Assembly (NCBI GenBank): GCA_002422545.1
Contig: DIWF01000027.1
Location: 124,001 to 188,000 of the forward strand
DNA length: 64,000 bases
Direction of reading: 5' to 3'
Source of the DNA: Firmicutes bacterium UBA6113
GTDB taxonomy: Bacteria > Bacillota > Clostridia > Tissierellales > Sedimentibacteraceae
Position numbers and translations under genes: made by a program. The notes under the pieces were generated by a model, which had not been told where the DNA came from, did not search any database, and saw only the letters and a program-made list of their open reading frames with translations. Below, piece after piece: positions 51,023 through 58,375 of this stretch; the stretch's first letter is position 1, and the number at the start of each line of letters is the position of its first letter.

Positions 51023-52144
51023 ATGATTGATTATTCCAAAAACAAATATAAAACAATAGTTAAAATCATAATTGCAACAGCCTTGATGCTGCTGGCAGTT
51101 CTTAATTATCGTGAAGCAGTTAATTTAGTAATAAAAATTTACGGAATTGTTTATCCTCTGCTGCTTGGGGCTGCCATGGCTTTTGTGCTTAATATTTTAG
51201 TTGTCGAATATGAAAAAATATATTTTCCAGGAAGCAAAAACAAGTTTGTTGTTAGTACACGCAGAGCTGTAAGTATTCTTCTAGCAATCCTGACAATTTT
51301 TTTGGTTGTGTTTTTTGCTTTGAGAATTATTATACCTCAGCTTGTAAAGTTCATCACGTTGCTGGTGGAAAAATTTCCAGGAGTTTATGACAGTGTTGTA
51401 AAATGGATTGTTGAAAATTCTCATGAATTTCCTGCCTTGCAGCAAAAGATAATGGAGCTTGACATGAACGGCTCCGCAGTGCTTAGTAAAGTGCTTGGTC
51501 TTTTGGGCAACTGGGCTTTTGGGACAGTGTATTTCATAGGCTCCGCATTTGGGGCTGTGGTGGAATTTATACTTGCTGTTACATTTTCCGTTTATATACT
51601 TGCAGGTAAGGAAGACCTTAAAAATAAATTTAAAAAATTTTTTAAAGCTTATATAAGCAAAGAAAAAAGAACAAGGTTTTACGATGTGTTAAACACTGCA
51701 AATGATTCATTTTCAAGCTACATAGTGGGACAATGCAAGGAAGCTGTTATTTTAGGTTCCCTTTGCACTGCAGGAATGATAATACTTGGGTTTCCCTATT
51801 CAACCATCATCGGTCCTGTAATGGGTTTGACGGCTCTTATACCAATGATAGGAGCCTATATCGGGGCAGCCCTTGGATTTTTGCTGATTGTAGCTGTGAA
51901 TCCACTGAAAGCTTTGTTGTTTATAGTATTCATTGTTGTTTTGCAGCAACTGGAAGGAAACTTGATTTATCCAAAAGTAGTTGGAAAGAGTATCGGGCTT
52001 CCTGGCATATGGGTGTTTGCTGCAGTAATTTTAGGAGGAGGCATGATGGGAATAGCAGGAATTCTTTTGGGAGTTCCAATTGCAGCCACAGCTTACAAGC
52101 TTATTAGTAAATCAGTGAATGAAAGAATCAAAGAAGCAAAATAA
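51023..52144 (+). CDS. AI-2E family transporter (PerM/YtvI-like)
   Basis: Membrane protein of 373 residues with about eight helices and the family pattern PQLVKFITLLVEKFPGVYDS, a soluble central region, then GPVMGLTALIPMIGAYIGAA and QQLEGNLIYPKVVGKSIGLP. The family is named for AI-2 export by TqsA, but Firmicute members include sporulation proteins and exporters of uncertain substrate. AGAAAGGATT precedes the ATG. sfsA follows after 36 bases. Confidence 0.9.
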   Translation: MIDYSKNKYKTIVKIIIATALMLLAVLNYREAVNLVIKIYGIVYPLLLGAAMAFVLNILVVEYEKIYFPGSKNKFVVSTRRAVSILLAILTIFLVVFFALRIIIPQLVKFITLLVEKFPGVYDSVVKWIVENSHEFPALQQKIMELDMNGSAVLSKVLGLLGNWAFGTVYFIGSAFGAVVEFILAVTFSVYILAGKEDLKNKFKKFFKAYISKEKRTRFYDVLNTANDSFSSYIVGQCKEAVILGSLCTAGMIILGFPYSTIIGPVMGLTALIPMIGAYIGAALGFLLIVAVNPLKALLFIVFIVVLQQLEGNLIYPKVVGKSIGLPGIWVFAAVILGGGMMGIAGILLGVPIAATAYKLISKSVNERIKEAK

Positions 52145-52180
52145 TCAGTAATGCAGCACAATATGAAGGGACATAATTAA

Positions 52181-52861
52181 ATGAAATATGAAAATATACG
52201 CAGGGCTAAATTTATCAGCAGGACAAACAGGTTTATAGCCAACATTGAAATAGACGGAAAGAATGAAATTTGTCATATTAAAAATACCGGCAGATGCAAA
52301 GAGCTATTAACACATAATGCTGATATCTTTGTACAGGAATTTGATAGCAAAATACGCAAAACAAAATATGATCTTATTTCTGTATACAAAGGAGAACGTC
52401 TCATTAATATGGACAGTCAAGTTCCTAACAAAGTATTCAACGAATGGGTTTTAAAAAGCAGCATGTTTGAGAATATAAAGTTAATAAAGGCCGAACAGAA
52501 ATATAACAATTCAAGATTTGATTTTTATATTGAGGCCGATGCTAAAAAAATATTCGTTGAAGTGAAGGGAGTGACTCTGGAAGAAGGTGGAGTAGTGATG
52601 TTTCCTGACGCTCCCACTGAAAGAGGGCTGAAGCATTTGAATGAGCTATCACACTGCATTGATGAAGGATACGAAGCATATTTAGTCTTCATAGTTCAAA
52701 TGAAAAATGTAGAATATTTTACCCCTAATGTTAAAACACACAAGGAATTTGCAGATGCTCTCATTAAATCAAATCTCAAAGGAGTTAACATAATTGCTCT
52801 TGATTGTGAAGTAAAGGAAGACAGCATAGCCGCAATGGACTTTGTTGATATTAAACTTTGA
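52181..52861 (+). CDS. sfsA: SfsA family DNA/RNA nuclease-like protein
   Basis: A 226-residue protein with an N-terminal OB-like fold (AKFISRTNRFIANIEIDGKN, CHIKNTGRCKELL) and a C-terminal nuclease-type core (RFDFYIEADAKKIFVEVKGV, FPDAPTERGLKHL). Named for sugar fermentation stimulation in E. coli; the true function is unclear, and the fold suggests nucleic-acid binding or cleavage. GAAGGG lies upstream of the ATG. It is probably co-transcribed with the AI-2E family gene. Confidence 0.92.
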   Translation: MKYENIRRAKFISRTNRFIANIEIDGKNEICHIKNTGRCKELLTHNADIFVQEFDSKIRKTKYDLISVYKGERLINMDSQVPNKVFNEWVLKSSMFENIKLIKAEQKYNNSRFDFYIEADAKKIFVEVKGVTLEEGGVVMFPDAPTERGLKHLNELSHCIDEGYEAYLVFIVQMKNVEYFTPNVKTHKEFADALIKSNLKGVNIIALDCEVKEDSIAAMDFVDIKL

Positions 52862-52985
52862 TTTTTTATTTTAAATGTCAGGAAATAGTTGAATAATAGA
52901 AATTTTTTACCAATAATTGTATATTTTGAATAGTTGCAAAAAATGTTATAAAAGTGAATATTTATTTCTTGCATAAATCCATCTT

Positions 52986-52999
52986 GTATGTTAACATAC
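52986..52999. promoter_or_regulatory. 14-bp palindrome, operator candidate
   Basis: GTATGTTAACATAC is a perfect palindrome 41 bases upstream of the acetate transporter start, in a position fit for a repressor site. Confidence 0.5.
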
Positions 53000-53040
53000 T
53001 AACGATTTTAAAATATTAATAAACATTTATTGGAGGAAAC

Positions 53041-53601
53041 ATGAACAAAGAGAATCAAATGGCAATTGCCAACCCGTCTCCATTAGGCCTTTTAGGATTT
53101 GGATTGACAACTGTGCTTCTCAATCTTCACAATGCAGATATTATTCCGCTTTCAGTTGTAATAGTAGCAATGGGATTTGCATTGGGCGGAGCAGCTCAAA
53201 TCATTGCAGGAATAATGGAATTTATGAAGAACAACACCTTTGGAGCTACAGCATTTACAGCTTACGGATTTTTCTGGTGGTCGCTTATATTCATCTGGAT
53301 TAACCCTTTTGAAGGAATTAAAGCTGCCGATGAAAAAAGCATGGGATTTTATCTGTTGCTATGGGGTATATTTACAGCATTTATGTTTATTGGTACATTG
53401 AAGCACAATCGCGCCACACAAATTGTATTCTTATCACTTGCAATTCTGTTTTTCATGTTATCAATAGGAGATTTCACAGGAATTCACAGCATTAAAATTG
53501 CTGCAGGATGGGTTGGAATTTTCTGCGGTTCATCAGCAATATATACTTCATTGGCGCAGGTTGTAAATAACGAATTTAAAAAGCAAATAATGCCTTTATA
53601 A
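53041..53601 (+). CDS. Acetate uptake transporter (SatP/YaaH, AceTr family)
   Basis: Six-helix membrane protein of 186 residues. The family signature is ANPSPLGLLGFGLTTVLL at the N-terminus, with ALGGAAQIIAGIMEF and FFWWSLIFIWINP. The family moves acetate or succinate with protons. GGAGGAAAC precedes the ATG. In a fermenter it could export acetate as well as import it. A palindrome upstream may be an operator. Confidence 0.93.
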   Translation: MNKENQMAIANPSPLGLLGFGLTTVLLNLHNADIIPLSVVIVAMGFALGGAAQIIAGIMEFMKNNTFGATAFTAYGFFWWSLIFIWINPFEGIKAADEKSMGFYLLLWGIFTAFMFIGTLKHNRATQIVFLSLAILFFMLSIGDFTGIHSIKIAAGWVGIFCGSSAIYTSLAQVVNNEFKKQIMPL

Positions 53602-53613
53602 TCATAAAAGATA

Positions 53614-53644
53614 AAAAACTGCGCTGGTTGCGCAGTTTTTTTAA
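53614..53644 (+). terminator. Terminator after the acetate transporter
   Basis: ACTGCGC (53618-53624) pairs with GCGCAGT (53630-53636), then T7. Confidence 0.86.
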
Positions 53645-53653
53645 ATCAAGCAA

Positions 53654-54223
53654 TTATTTGTCATCTCCGGTAAACATTTGAGTCCAAAACGTTTTTCCGC
53701 TTGCGTCTGTCCAGTATCCGACACCTATAAAAATAAATTCAGGTGAAAGTATATTTTCTCTGTGTGAAGGTGAAGCCATCCACTGAGAAACAACTTCTTC
53801 CGGTGTATCCTGTCCTGATGCTATATTTTCTCCCCATGCTGAATAAGTTATGCCATATTTTAACAACATATCTCCGGCCATCCCGTAAGTGGGAGACTGG
53901 TGTGCAAAATAATTGTTGTCTGCCATATCCTTCGATTTTAATCTTGCCACGTCAGATATTTTTGTATTGAAACTGAGGGCAGGCAAACCATTTTTTTGTC
54001 TTTCAACATTCACAAGATCCGCTACTCTTTTTTCGTAAGCAGAAGAACTTGAAGGCGCACCTGAAGGATCAGCTGAAGGTTCAGTTGTGTTGAAATTGTA
54101 AAAATCGTTCAGGTTGAAATTATTCGGGTTAAAATCGTTCCAGTTAAAGTTTGAAAATCCAAGTGCCTGCACCGGTGACAATGCAAGAACTAAAGTTAAA
54201 GCAAATGCCGATACTTTTTTCAT
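53654..54223 (-). CDS. Secreted CAP-domain protein (YkwD-like)
   Basis: A 189-residue exported protein: signal peptide (about 1-25, FALTLVLALSPVQALG), an Asn/Phe-rich spacer with repeated FNxNDFN units (NWNDFNPNNFNLNDF), a short Ser/Pro segment, and a CAP/SCP domain (about 65-189) with YFAHQSPTYGM, WGENIASG, SPSHRENILSPEF and IGVGYWTDASG. The two His and Glu of the CAP site are present. The function is unknown; similar proteins are common on spore-formers. GAGGAGA sets the ATG. Confidence 0.9.
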   Translation of the reverse strand: MKKVSAFALTLVLALSPVQALGFSNFNWNDFNPNNFNLNDFYNFNTTEPSADPSGAPSSSSAYEKRVADLVNVERQKNGLPALSFNTKISDVARLKSKDMADNNYFAHQSPTYGMAGDMLLKYGITYSAWGENIASGQDTPEEVVSQWMASPSHRENILSPEFIFIGVGYWTDASGKTFWTQMFTGDDK

Positions 54224-54430
54224 ACATATTCTCCTCACTTAATATTAAGTTGGTAAAACAAATAATTACTTAACATTGAAACTATTAAAAGTTTCATAGT
54301 TATTATTGCAATTAATGACAATAATATAATGAGCAGTTGTTTGATTATTTGACTAAAAGTTACAAATATTATATTTCACACGGATTTTAAAAAAATTAAG
54401 GAAAAACAGATTAATTTTGTTAAATTGTAT

Positions 54431-54459
54431 TTGACAACGTTCGCCAAGAATAATATAAT
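54431..54459 (+). promoter_or_regulatory. Promoter of the c-di-GMP-controlled gene
   Basis: TTGACA (54431-54436), 17-base spacer, TATAAT (54454-54459), immediately upstream of the riboswitch. Confidence 0.9.
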
Positions 54460-54465
54460 AATGGC

Positions 54466-54542
54466 AAATTCATATTGGCAAAACAGGCGAAAACCTGTGA
54501 CGCAAAGCTAAAGGGCCTTTTGAGTGGCAGCCAGCTGCAGTT
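54466..54542 (+). promoter_or_regulatory. c-di-GMP-I (GEMM-I) riboswitch aptamer
   Basis: Blocks in order: TTGGCAAAAC, stem CAGG-CGAAAA-CCTG with the GAAA tetraloop, GTGACGCAAAGCT, AAAGGGCC, and GTGGCAGCCAGCTGC. These match the GEMM-I core (GGCAAA...GACGCAAAGCC...GGC-GCC-G). Its 3' end abuts a terminator (GCATTGC/GCAATGC at 54543-54565, T run to 54575), so c-di-GMP binding likely controls transcription read-through into the glycosidase gene 100 bases on. Confidence 0.92.
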
Positions 54543-54575
54543 GCATTGCTATTGAATGGCAATGCTATTTTTTTT
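54543..54575 (+). terminator. Expression-platform terminator of the c-di-GMP riboswitch
   Basis: GCATTGC (54543-54549) pairs with GCAATGC (54559-54565) and is followed by TATTTTTTTT. Confidence 0.85.
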
Positions 54576-54677
54576 GAGTGAAAAATGGACTTCAAGACAA
54601 TAAAGGAAGTGCAAATAAACCTAGATGCGAGAATTTTGCAGGTATATAAACCGGAGAAATAAATTAAGGAGATAAAT

Positions 54678-56147
54678 ATGAAAATATTCAAACATGTGTT
54701 GTGTTTAACATTAGCCGCCGTACTTTTAGGCAACAATCCAACTATTGCTGCTACAAGTTCGTACCAAAACACAAACATAAACGGAATCAACATGAATTAT
54801 ATTAATATCCATATGAATTCAAACATGAAGACGGTAGTGTTAAATGCAGGCAATCAGATGAATAGCTCGGATTCTCTTGCAAACATGGCAAAAAGCGCGG
54901 GAGCTTTCGCCGCAATAAACGGAACTTATTTTGAAGCTTACAACGGTAATCCTGTTCCATGGGGAACTATAATCAAAAATGGAAAAATAATTCACATAAG
55001 CAACGGCGGATCTGTTGCAGGGATTACTTCCGGAGGTAAACTAATCATAGACAGACTTTCTTTTGACTTTGAAGTTTACATAAACGGAAAATTCAGATCA
55101 ATTCCCTGGAGAATAAATCATCTGAGCACTGAAGCAGATGCAATAACAATTTTCACTCCCGAATATGGGTCAACTGTTCAACTCCAACAGGGAGCCAAGG
55201 CAGCAATAGTAAAAAATGGAAAAGTCACTGAAATTTCCAATTCGGATTTCGTGGTTCCAAGTGACGGATTTGCTGTTGTATATAATTCATCAGTGACTTA
55301 TTTGCTTGATGAGCGTTTCAAAATTGGTGATGAAGTTTATTACAAGGTAATCATAAAAACAACATTTACAAATGTTGAAGACTGGAATGATGTAGAAAGC
55401 GCCCTTGGAGCCGGTCCAAGTTTGATTATTAATGGAACTGTTACTGCCGATGGCCTTGAAGAAGGATTTTTTGAAGATAAAATCAACACAAACAGTGCAG
55501 CCAGATCATTCATAGGAACAAAATCCGACGGTACCATAGCAATTGGCAACATGGGATCTGCTACAGTGAAGAATGCTGCGGAAGCATTAAAGCAGATGGG
55601 ATTTGTAAACGCCATGTGTCTTGACGGTGGAGGGTCCGTTGCTCTTTACTATCCTGCATCAAATATTTCAACTTCCGGAAGAAAAATAAACAACGGCCTT
55701 GCGTTTGTTGAAGAAAAAATAACAGATATCGTTGCAGTGCCTACATCTTCAAAGGTATTGCTAGATGGAAGTGACGTGAATATTGAAGCTTATAATATTG
55801 ATAACAGCAATTATTTCAAGCTTCGGGACATCGCAATGATTCTTGATGGAAGCAAAAATAGCTTTAATGTAGAGTGGGACAACAGTAAAAATGCAATCAA
55901 CATAATAAAAAATAAAAAATACAGTCCTGTTGGTGCAGAGCTTGCTGCATCAAATGAAATGAGTAATAAAAGTGCTGTAAAATCAAGTTCAGAAGTTTAC
56001 TTAAACGGGGAAAAGATCACTCTTACTGCTTATAATATTGACGGGAGCAATTACTTTAAACTTCGTGACATAGCAGGAACATTGGATTTTGAAGTTATGT
56101 GGGACGCTGTTCAAAATGCGGTAATTATAGAAACGACAATTGACTAA
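54678..56147 (+). CDS. Secreted phosphodiester glycosidase family protein with C-terminal stalk-like repeats
   Basis: Exported protein of 489 residues. After the signal peptide (about 1-25) is a phosphodiester glycosidase (NAGPA) domain (about 30-340) with SAGAFAAINGTYFEAYNGNP, GAGPSLIINGTV, RSFIGTKSDGTIAIGNMG and MCLDGGGSVALYYP, all hallmark stretches. The C-terminus has two copies of a stalk motif (EAYNIDNSNYFKLRDIAMIL, TAYNIDGSNYFKLRDIAGTL), the copper-amine-oxidase-N-like repeats that many Firmicutes use for surface attachment. AAGGAG precedes the ATG. The GEMM-I riboswitch places it under c-di-GMP, suggesting a role in surface polysaccharide or motile/sessile switching (inference). Confidence 0.9.
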   Translation: MKIFKHVLCLTLAAVLLGNNPTIAATSSYQNTNINGINMNYINIHMNSNMKTVVLNAGNQMNSSDSLANMAKSAGAFAAINGTYFEAYNGNPVPWGTIIKNGKIIHISNGGSVAGITSGGKLIIDRLSFDFEVYINGKFRSIPWRINHLSTEADAITIFTPEYGSTVQLQQGAKAAIVKNGKVTEISNSDFVVPSDGFAVVYNSSVTYLLDERFKIGDEVYYKVIIKTTFTNVEDWNDVESALGAGPSLIINGTVTADGLEEGFFEDKINTNSAARSFIGTKSDGTIAIGNMGSATVKNAAEALKQMGFVNAMCLDGGGSVALYYPASNISTSGRKINNGLAFVEEKITDIVAVPTSSKVLLDGSDVNIEAYNIDNSNYFKLRDIAMILDGSKNSFNVEWDNSKNAINIIKNKKYSPVGAELAASNEMSNKSAVKSSSEVYLNGEKITLTAYNIDGSNYFKLRDIAGTLDFEVMWDAVQNAVIIETTID

Positions 56148-56159
56148 ATTAGAAACTAA

Positions 56160-56187
56160 AATTCTGCCATAATGGCAGAATTTTTTA
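56160..56187 (+). terminator. Terminator after the glycosidase gene
   Basis: ATTCTGCCAT and ATGGCAGAAT form a hairpin followed by T6. Confidence 0.88.
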
Positions 56188-56321
56188 TATATGGCTAATA
56201 ATATTTAAGTATTGAGAAAAATTAATTTTCAAGGTTTAAATTCCCATTGCTGGGTAAAAATAAAAATGTAAATTATTTATTTAAATTAATCTACTAATAT
56301 ATCTTGGAAGGAGGAATTGGA

Positions 56322-56477
56322 ATGGATAACAATATGGAAGCTTACTGCACAGTGTGTGGAAAGTTCACTTATTTTATTTATGATGGAGAAGACTGGGTAT
56401 GCCAGGCATGCGACAGTGTAAATACAAATGCCATGAAGGGCGAAACGGACATGATGTTTGATCAATATAAAGACTGA
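56322..56477 (+). CDS. Small zinc-ribbon protein
   Basis: A 51-residue protein with two CxxC pairs, YCTVCGK and VCQACDS, typical of a single zinc ribbon, followed by an acidic tail. A strong AAGGAGGA at 56309-56316 sets the ATG. I do not recognise the family. It precedes the universal stress protein by 95 bases in the same direction and may share its transcript. Confidence 0.75.
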   Translation: MDNNMEAYCTVCGKFTYFIYDGEDWVCQACDSVNTNAMKGETDMMFDQYKD

Positions 56478-56572
56478 TTAGTATATATATAGGAAATCAG
56501 AATACATTTAAGTTTCAAAGCTTGAATACCGGGTATATATTAGTCAACATAAGAAATAAAGGAGTGTTGCTA

Positions 56573-57055
56573 ATGAAAATACTAGTTCCAGTTGACGGTT
56601 CTACAGCATCTATAAACGCAGTAAAAAAATCTATTGAAGTAGCAAAAAAATTCAATGGAACAATAAAACTTTTATCTGTTGTCCACATTGACAGTCTGCA
56701 AAACTATTTGCGATATAAAAGGCAATGGAGCCAGGTAGATGGTTCGGCAATATCAGAATTAGATCCTGAAGAAAAGAAAATAGAAGAGAAAATGAAGGAA
56801 AATTCCAACAAAATGTTGAAGGCGATTGTTGAAAAACTTGATTTTTCCAATATTCATACGGATGAAGAGGTTTTAATAGGTGAACCATATGAAGTCATAC
56901 TTGAAACAGCAAAAAATGGAAACTTCAATTTGATTGTTATGGGAAACAGAGGTTTTTCAAAAATAAAAAGATTTTTTATAGGTTCAGTTGCACAAAGGGT
57001 AATTTCAGATGCGCCTTGTCCTGTACTTGTAATTCATACTAAATCAGAAATTTAA
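56573..57055 (+). CDS. Universal stress protein (UspA family)
   Basis: A 160-residue nucleotide-binding stress protein: MKILVPVDGSTASINAVKK at the start and the ATP motif MGNRGFSKIKRFFIGSVAQR near the C-terminus (G-x2-G-x9-G-S), followed by PCPVLVIH. The real start is ATG 56573 after AAAGGAG; an upstream TTG at 56522 has no site. A bidirectional terminator follows. Confidence 0.93.
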   Translation: MKILVPVDGSTASINAVKKSIEVAKKFNGTIKLLSVVHIDSLQNYLRYKRQWSQVDGSAISELDPEEKKIEEKMKENSNKMLKAIVEKLDFSNIHTDEEVLIGEPYEVILETAKNGNFNLIVMGNRGFSKIKRFFIGSVAQRVISDAPCPVLVIHTKSEI

Positions 57056-57098
57056 AATTATTATACTTGAATTTCAAATACATTCTTTATCCCATCGT

Positions 57099-57128
57099 AA
57101 AAAGGAACACATGCCGTGTTCCTTTTTA
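57099..57128. terminator. Bidirectional terminator
   Basis: AAAAAGGAACAC (57099-57110) and GTGTTCCTTTTT (57116-57127) around ATGCC, between convergent genes. Confidence 0.85.
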
Positions 57129-57150
57129 TTTGCATTCTTCACTTTAAAGG

Positions 57151-57321
57151 TCAGTCTTTTTTGTTTTTTATTTCTGGTCTTCGCTTTTCATTGCCGCCCT
57201 CATGTACACCAATAATCTGCCCGTTAATTATACCTACGTCAGCATTATCCTTTGGCTCTATTTTTCGAAGCTCAGAATTGCTTTTATCTCTGTCTCGCAT
57301 TCTGTTTTTATTGTTTTTCAT
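57151..57321 (-). CDS. Small basic hydrophilic protein, unknown function
   Basis: A 56-residue protein (MKNNKNRMRDRDKSNSELRK, then IEPKDNADVGIINGQIIGVH and a basic end) with AAAGGAAA upstream of the ATG. It is rich in Lys, Arg, Asn and Asp, with no Cys and no membrane segment. A convergent terminator follows. I do not recognise the family; size and composition resemble small spore-associated proteins. Confidence 0.7.
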   Translation of the reverse strand: MKNNKNRMRDRDKSNSELRKIEPKDNADVGIINGQIIGVHEGGNEKRRPEIKNKKD

Positions 57322-57450
57322 GATATTTTCCTTTCATAATTGTAGTCAGTCATAGTATTGATAGTTAAGCAATGAATATTCGTTGTAAATAATTCATTGA
57401 TATGAAATGAATTTAAGATTATAATATAATAAATATTTGAGGGGAATTTT

Positions 57451-58146
57451 ATGAATAAAATAACTTTAGACGACATAGAAATAGAAGTTGTCAAAAAAAA
57501 TATAAAAAATTTAAATCTTTCAGTCCATCCTCCTTATGGAGATGTAAGGCTGTCAGTTCCGAAGAAAATGAATGATGAGGAAGTTAAATGCTTTGCAATG
57601 TCAAAGCTTGATTGGATAAAAAAACAAAGGGACAAATTCAAAGTTCAGGACAAGTTCAACATTGAATATAAATCTGGTGAACTTCACTGCCTTTTTGGCA
57701 AAAAATATGAGCTCAAAGTAGTTGAAAACAATGGGAGACAATTTGCAGAACTAGATGATGAACAAATAATCCTGCATGTGAAAAAGGACTCATCTTTTGA
57801 AAAAAAAGAAAAGTTAATTCAGGAATTTTACAGGGAAAGATTGAGAGGTGCTGTGCCTGAATATATTGAAAAATGGGAAAAAATAATAGGAGTTAATATT
57901 GACAGCTGGGCAGTAAAGCTCATGAAAACAAGGTGGGGAACATGCAACACCAAGAGCAGAAAAATCTGGATAAATTTAGAGCTTGCCAAAAAAAACAAAA
58001 GCTGCCTGGAGTATATTGTTGTGCATGAACTCACACATTTGCTTGAACGATACCACAACAGAACATTTTACAACTACATGGATGAGTTCCTACCTCATTG
58101 GAAAAATATAAAGAAGGAACTGAACGGAATGGTTTGTGAAAATTAA
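57451..58146 (+). CDS. YgjP-like (DUF45) metallopeptidase domain protein
   Basis: A 231-residue cytoplasmic protein with an N-terminal beta region (LDDIEIEVVKKNIKNLNLSV) and a C-terminal YgjP-like zinc-peptidase fold: TRWGTCNTKSRKIWINLELA, then the HExxH motif VVHELTHLLERYHNRTFY with the third ligand His. The family is often annotated M48 or SprT-like and its substrate is unknown. TGAGGGG lies before the ATG. Confidence 0.9.
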   Translation: MNKITLDDIEIEVVKKNIKNLNLSVHPPYGDVRLSVPKKMNDEEVKCFAMSKLDWIKKQRDKFKVQDKFNIEYKSGELHCLFGKKYELKVVENNGRQFAELDDEQIILHVKKDSSFEKKEKLIQEFYRERLRGAVPEYIEKWEKIIGVNIDSWAVKLMKTRWGTCNTKSRKIWINLELAKKNKSCLEYIVVHELTHLLERYHNRTFYNYMDEFLPHWKNIKKELNGMVCEN

Positions 58147-58181
58147 TTGTTTAATATTTTGAAAAATGTCATAATATGTCA

Positions 58182-58210
58182 TTGACTTGAAAATTATCTT
58201 ATGATATACT
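58182..58210 (+). promoter_or_regulatory. Promoter of the NCS2 permease leader
   Basis: TTGACT (58182-58187), 17-base spacer, TATACT (58205-58210). Transcription would start near 58217, leaving a leader of about 160 bases. Confidence 0.82.
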
Positions 58211-58228
58211 TTAAAAAAATTAATCTTT

Positions 58229-58313
58229 AATTCGGTACCGTGATACCGTCAAGATGTATAGGCTTTATATAAGTGTGTATAATAAATCCTGACGGCAAGG
58301 TCAGGATTTTTTT
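58229..58313 (+). promoter_or_regulatory. Unclassified attenuator leader of the NCS2 permease
   Basis: Three alternative pairings are visible: CGGTA (58233-58237) with TACCG (58244-58248); CCGTCA (58246-58251) with TGACGG (58290-58295); and the terminator AATCCTGAC (58285-58293) with GTCAGGATT (58300-58308) plus T5. The second excludes both others, the hallmark of an antiterminator. It is not a purine, preQ1, PyrR or ykkC type that I recognise. The nucleobase permease downstream suggests a purine or uracil-linked signal. Confidence 0.6.
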
Positions 58314-58375
58314 ATGCCTAACCTACCACAGATAAGATTAATAAATAAAGCATTAATAAATTTATGGAGGTAATC

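Larger units (their letters stand above)
54224..54677. other. Intergenic region with promoter and c-di-GMP riboswitch
   Basis: The left 200 bases are AT-rich without a visible gene. The right half holds a consensus promoter, a GEMM-I aptamer and its terminator (listed separately), then a spacer with AAGGAG before the glycosidase gene. Confidence 0.75.

Noticed and set aside
57116..57355. Plus-strand open frame of 79 codons
   Set aside because: Shadow of a small minus-strand gene with a proper ribosome binding site; it also starts inside a terminator.
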